NCBI RefSeq assembly: GCF_001592945.1
Contig: NZ_LRPB01000023.1
Location: 1 to 64,000, forward strand
Origin: Roseivirga seohaensis
Lineage (GTDB): Bacteria > Bacteroidota > Bacteroidia > Cytophagales > Cyclobacteriaceae
Direction: 5' to 3'
DNA: 64,000 nt
Shown: piece by piece, positions 61,410 to 64,000 of the stretch
Position numbering within the stretch: position 1 is the first letter of the stretch
Layout: each line of letters begins with the position of its first letter
The notes under the pieces: generated by a model
The model's input: the letters and a program-made list of their open reading frames with translations, nothing else
Databases searched by the model: none
Told to the model about the DNA's origin: nothing
Program-made: the position numbers and the translations under genes

Positions 61410-62425
61410 AATGAATTGAACTGCTTTAAAAAGCGAATGTCATTTTCCGTAAACAAACGTAAATCTTTAATTCCGTACCGAAGCATGGTAATACGCTCTA
61501 TTCCCATTCCAAAGGCAAAACCAGAATACACAGAAGAGTCAATACCGCAGTTTTCTAGCACATTTGGGTCTACCATTCCGGCACCGCCAATTTCTACCCA
61601 ACCGCTGTATTTACAAATATTGCATCCTTCGCCATGACATATCTGACAAGAGATATCAATCTCTGCACTTGGTTCTGTAAAAGGGAAATACGAAGGCCTA
61701 AATCGTACTTGAGTATCTTTGGTATACATTTCCTTAGCGAAATGGTAAAGCGTTTGCTTTAAATCGGCAAACGAAACACCTTTATCTATGTATAAACCTT
61801 CCATTTGGTGAAATACACAATGCGCTCTGGCAGAAATCGCCTCATTTCTAAAAACCCTTCCTGGAGAAAGCGTTCTGATAGGAGGCTTCTCATTTTCCAT
61901 TACTCTAATCTGAACAGAAGAGGTATGTGTTCTTAAAGCGATGTCGGGGTTTTTCTCTAAAAAGAAAGTATCCTGCATTTCTCTGGCAGGGTGATTTTCA
62001 GGAAAGTTCAGTGCAGTAAAATTGTGCCAGTCATCTTCAATTTCAGGCCCAGAAGAAACATTAAAACCAATTCTTTCAAAAATTTCGATGAACCTTTGGC
62101 GCGTTGCGGTTAATGGATGAATTGTTCCAAACTGACTTTCAATTGGTGGTAAAGTAAGGTCTGGGTGATCTTCCGTCTTCTTCGACCCAGATTTTAAACT
62201 ATCAATATGAAACTGAAAGCGTTCTTCAGCAAGGTTCTTCAAAGCATTAACATCTTGTCCGTAAGCCTTTCTTTCTTCAGCCGGAACGGACTTCATGTTA
62301 CCGAAAAGCTCACCAATAACACTTTTTCGGCTAATGAATCTCATTCTATAAGCTTCTAGTTCCGCTTCAGAACTTACCACAAAAGCTTCTACCTCTTTCT
62401 TAATTTCTTCGATCGAATTCGACAT
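61406..62425 (-). CDS. pheS: Phenylalanine-tRNA ligase alpha subunit
   Basis: 339 residues. N-terminal coiled coil, motif 1 region HPLTATRQRFIEIFERIGF, motif 2 PGRVFRNEAISARAHCVFHQ with the substrate site, a Cys cluster (CQICHGEGCNICKYSGW) and motif 3 GFAFGMGIERITMLRYGI. PheT, the beta subunit, is not in the window. The divergent spacer to galE is 73 bp. Confidence 0.97.
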   Translation of the reverse strand: MSNSIEEIKKEVEAFVVSSEAELEAYRMRFISRKSVIGELFGNMKSVPAEERKAYGQDVNALKNLAEERFQFHIDSLKSGSKKTEDHPDLTLPPIESQFGTIHPLTATRQRFIEIFERIGFNVSSGPEIEDDWHNFTALNFPENHPAREMQDTFFLEKNPDIALRTHTSSVQIRVMENEKPPIRTLSPGRVFRNEAISARAHCVFHQMEGLYIDKGVSFADLKQTLYHFAKEMYTKDTQVRFRPSYFPFTEPSAEIDISCQICHGEGCNICKYSGWVEIGGAGMVDPNVLENCGIDSSVYSGFAFGMGIERITMLRYGIKDLRLFTENDIRFLKQFNSL

Positions 62426-62480
62426 ATTGCATTAGTATTTCGGTACAAAAATAGGGTTTGATATTAATTAATCCCTCTAA

Positions 62481-62495
62481 GCTTCTAAATTTGTG
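62481..62495 (+). promoter_or_regulatory. Candidate -7 box of galE
   Basis: The spacer just before galE reads CTTCTAAATTTGTG, with TAAATTTG fitting TAnnTTTG. It ends only a few bases before the ATG at 62499, so the transcript would have a very short leader. Confidence 0.25.
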
Positions 62496-62498
62496 TTT

Positions 62499-63518
62499 AT
62501 GCAGAATATCCTTGTTACAGGTGGTGCTGGTTATATAGGTTCCCATACCGTGGTTGAACTCCATAATGCTGGTTATAACCCAATAATCGTAGATAATTTA
62601 TCTAATTCTAGAAAGTCGGTTTTAACAGGGCTAAAGAATATCACTGGCAAAGATTTTACTTTTTATCAAATCGACTGTAATGATAAGGATGCATTTAGGC
62701 AAGTTTTTAAAGCACACGAGATTTCTGGCGTAATACATTTCGCTGCATATAAAGCGGTGGGTGAGTCTGTAGCTAAGCCTTTAGAATACTATGAAAATAA
62801 TGTGGGTTCATTAATGACCCTTATTCGTTTGATGAAAGAGGAAGGTGTTGAAAAATTAATTTTCTCTTCATCTTGTACGGTTTATGGCCAGCCCGACCAA
62901 CTGCCTGTAACGGAACAAAGCCCAAAGAAAACGGCAGAATCACCATATGGCAATACTAAACAGGTTTGTGAAGAAGTTATTGAAGACACTTCTATTTCAG
63001 ACAAATCATTTAGAGCCATTGCCTTACGCTATTTTAATCCTGTAGGAGCACATCCTTCTTCGGAAATAGGAGAATTACCATTAGGAATTCCTAATAACTT
63101 GGTTCCCTTTATTACTCAAACAGCAGCAGGCTGGAGAGAGCAACTAACCGTTTTTGGAGATGATTACGATACTGAAGACGGTTCATGTGTTAGAGATTAT
63201 ATCCACGTAGTTGATTTAGCTAAAGCCCATGTTAAAAGCTTAGAATACCTAACCAAACACGCTAATTTGTCTTTCGACATTTTTAATATTGGAACAGGGA
63301 AAGGCAATACAGTTTTAGAAATTGTGAATACCTTCGAAGAAGTATCTGGAGTGAAGTTAAACTATAGAATAGGCGAAAGAAGAGGTGGAGATATAGAAAA
63401 AATTTACGCGGATGTGACTAAATCTTCTGAAACCTTAGGTTGGAAGACTGAGAAATCGTTGAAAGATTCGCTAACGGATTCTTGGAACTGGCAAAAAACG
63501 CTAAAGCAAGATGTTTGA
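62499..63518 (+). CDS. galE: UDP-glucose 4-epimerase
   Basis: 339 residues from the ATG at 62499 (a GTG 6 bp upstream is possible). NAD motif TGGAGYIGSH, SSSCTVYG and the catalytic Y-x-x-x-K in SPYGNTK, with RYFNPVGAHPSSEIGE and EDGSCVRDYIHV. It interconverts UDP-glucose and UDP-galactose for surface sugars. The ugd gene follows in the same direction. Confidence 0.95.
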   Translation: MQNILVTGGAGYIGSHTVVELHNAGYNPIIVDNLSNSRKSVLTGLKNITGKDFTFYQIDCNDKDAFRQVFKAHEISGVIHFAAYKAVGESVAKPLEYYENNVGSLMTLIRLMKEEGVEKLIFSSSCTVYGQPDQLPVTEQSPKKTAESPYGNTKQVCEEVIEDTSISDKSFRAIALRYFNPVGAHPSSEIGELPLGIPNNLVPFITQTAAGWREQLTVFGDDYDTEDGSCVRDYIHVVDLAKAHVKSLEYLTKHANLSFDIFNIGTGKGNTVLEIVNTFEEVSGVKLNYRIGERRGGDIEKIYADVTKSSETLGWKTEKSLKDSLTDSWNWQKTLKQDV

Positions 63519-63624
63519 TATTTATCATTAAAATCAGACCCCTTACCTAATGGATTGGCACGTTCAACTAAATTCAATGAATACAACCCTTATTTATCAA
63601 ACCTTTGTGAAAAATAATTAAGTA

Positions 63625-64000
63625 ATGAAAATAGCAGTAGTAGGAACCGGCTATGTAGGCCTAGTAACAGGAACATGTTTTGCCGAAGTAGGTATTGATG
63701 TAACCTGTATTGACATTGATCAAAAGAAAATTGATGGCCTTAAAGAAGGTATAATGCCTATATACGAACCTGGCTTAGAAACCATGGTTAAAAAGAACTA
63801 TGAAAAAGGGCGTTTGCATTTTTCAACCAATTTGGCAGAAAGCATTCAAGATTGTGAAACAGCATTTATTGCAGTAGGTACCCCTCCTGGAGAAGACGGA
63901 AGTGCTGACTTAAAATACGTTCTAGCTGTAGCCAAGTCGATTGGCGAAAATATGAACAATTACATGGTAGTGGTAACCAAAAGTACAGTGCCAGTAGGAA
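63625..64000 (+). CDS. ugd: UDP-glucose 6-dehydrogenase (N-terminal part, cut by the window end)
   Basis: ATG at 63625; 125 codons are visible and open to the edge. NAD motif [49 protein letters not shown] and STVPVG are typical of the UDP-glucose/GDP-mannose dehydrogenase family. It would make UDP-glucuronate for capsule or LPS sugars. Follows galE by about 106 bp. Confidence 0.93.
   Translation, partial: MKIAVVGTGYVGLVTGTCFAEVGIDVTCIDIDQKKIDGLKEGIMPIYEPGLETMVKKNYEKGRLHFSTNLAESIQDCETAFIAVGTPPGEDGSADLKYVLAVAKSIGENMNNYMVVVTKSTVPVG

Overview
The window comes from a member of the Bacteroidota, most likely an aerobic, probably marine, Cytophagales-type bacterium. The signs are AT-rich spacers, -7 boxes of the TAnnTTTG type, many TTG or GTG starts without a Shine-Dalgarno sequence, a TPR/HTH regulator with a LuxR-like C-terminus, SurA-like foldases in tandem, and family matches such as DUF6371, DUF3987 and a Bacteroidetes-type tyrosine recombinase. 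No species can be named from the sequence alone.

Layout. (1) 1-8613 is ordinary chromosome: the N-terminal part of a large secreted repeat protein, a TPR/HTH regulator, an M14 carboxypeptidase, a lipoprotein, a 2H phosphoesterase, a hemolysin-III/PAQR protein and a voltage-gated-type K+ channel with a zinc-ribbon tail. (2) 8723-10162 is a scar zone: a RelE-like toxin/antitoxin-like pair and a 190-bp remnant of an integrase-attachment end. (3) 10148-35017 is a ~24.9-kb integrative element in the 3' end of tRNA-Arg(CCT). It is bounded by a 15-bp direct repeat of the tRNA end and carries a tyrosine recombinase next to the tRNA. (4) 35004-64000 is core chromosome: tRNA-Arg, hflX, a surface-sugar/housekeeping cluster (rfbC, a CpsB-like PHP phosphatase, an SDR, a TPR protein, a ComA-like synthase, a DUF368/PopT carrier, aroE), uvrB, a Crp regulator with an AhpD-like and a DoxX gene, sod, tadA, aspS, a PP2C/STAS/HATPase partner-switch module, three periplasmic peptidyl-prolyl isomerases, moxR, hbd, pheS, galE and the start of ugd.

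The element is the interesting part. Its left half is cargo: a dnaE/dinB mutagenesis cassette behind a perfect 38-bp palindrome and flanked by a 104-bp imperfect direct repeat; an AbiEi/AbiEii type IV toxin-antitoxin pair with two matching palindromic operators; a complete QatABCD anti-phage operon preceded by a secreted SH3-DUF3761 protein; and an AbiH protein followed by a small membrane protein. Its right half looks like the replication and control backbone of a phage satellite or similar element: five small helix-turn-helix paralogues, two uncharacterised genes, a DUF6371 toprim-like protein, a DUF3987 ATPase, an iteron-like array between those two genes, an excisionase-type HTH gene, and a divergent XRE repressor with an inverted-repeat operator. 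A PD-(D/E)XK-like gene and a DUF2806 gene sit beside the integrase as possible further defence cargo. No capsid, terminase, relaxase or conjugation gene is visible.

Least explained by known features: a family of GC-rich short repeats (CGTTCGC/CGTTTGC/AAACGC) in five clusters limited to 23.7-28.6 kb, one of them read in frame inside the DUF6371 gene; the paralogous HTH family lying among them; and the nested attachment-site remnant that implies tandem integration.
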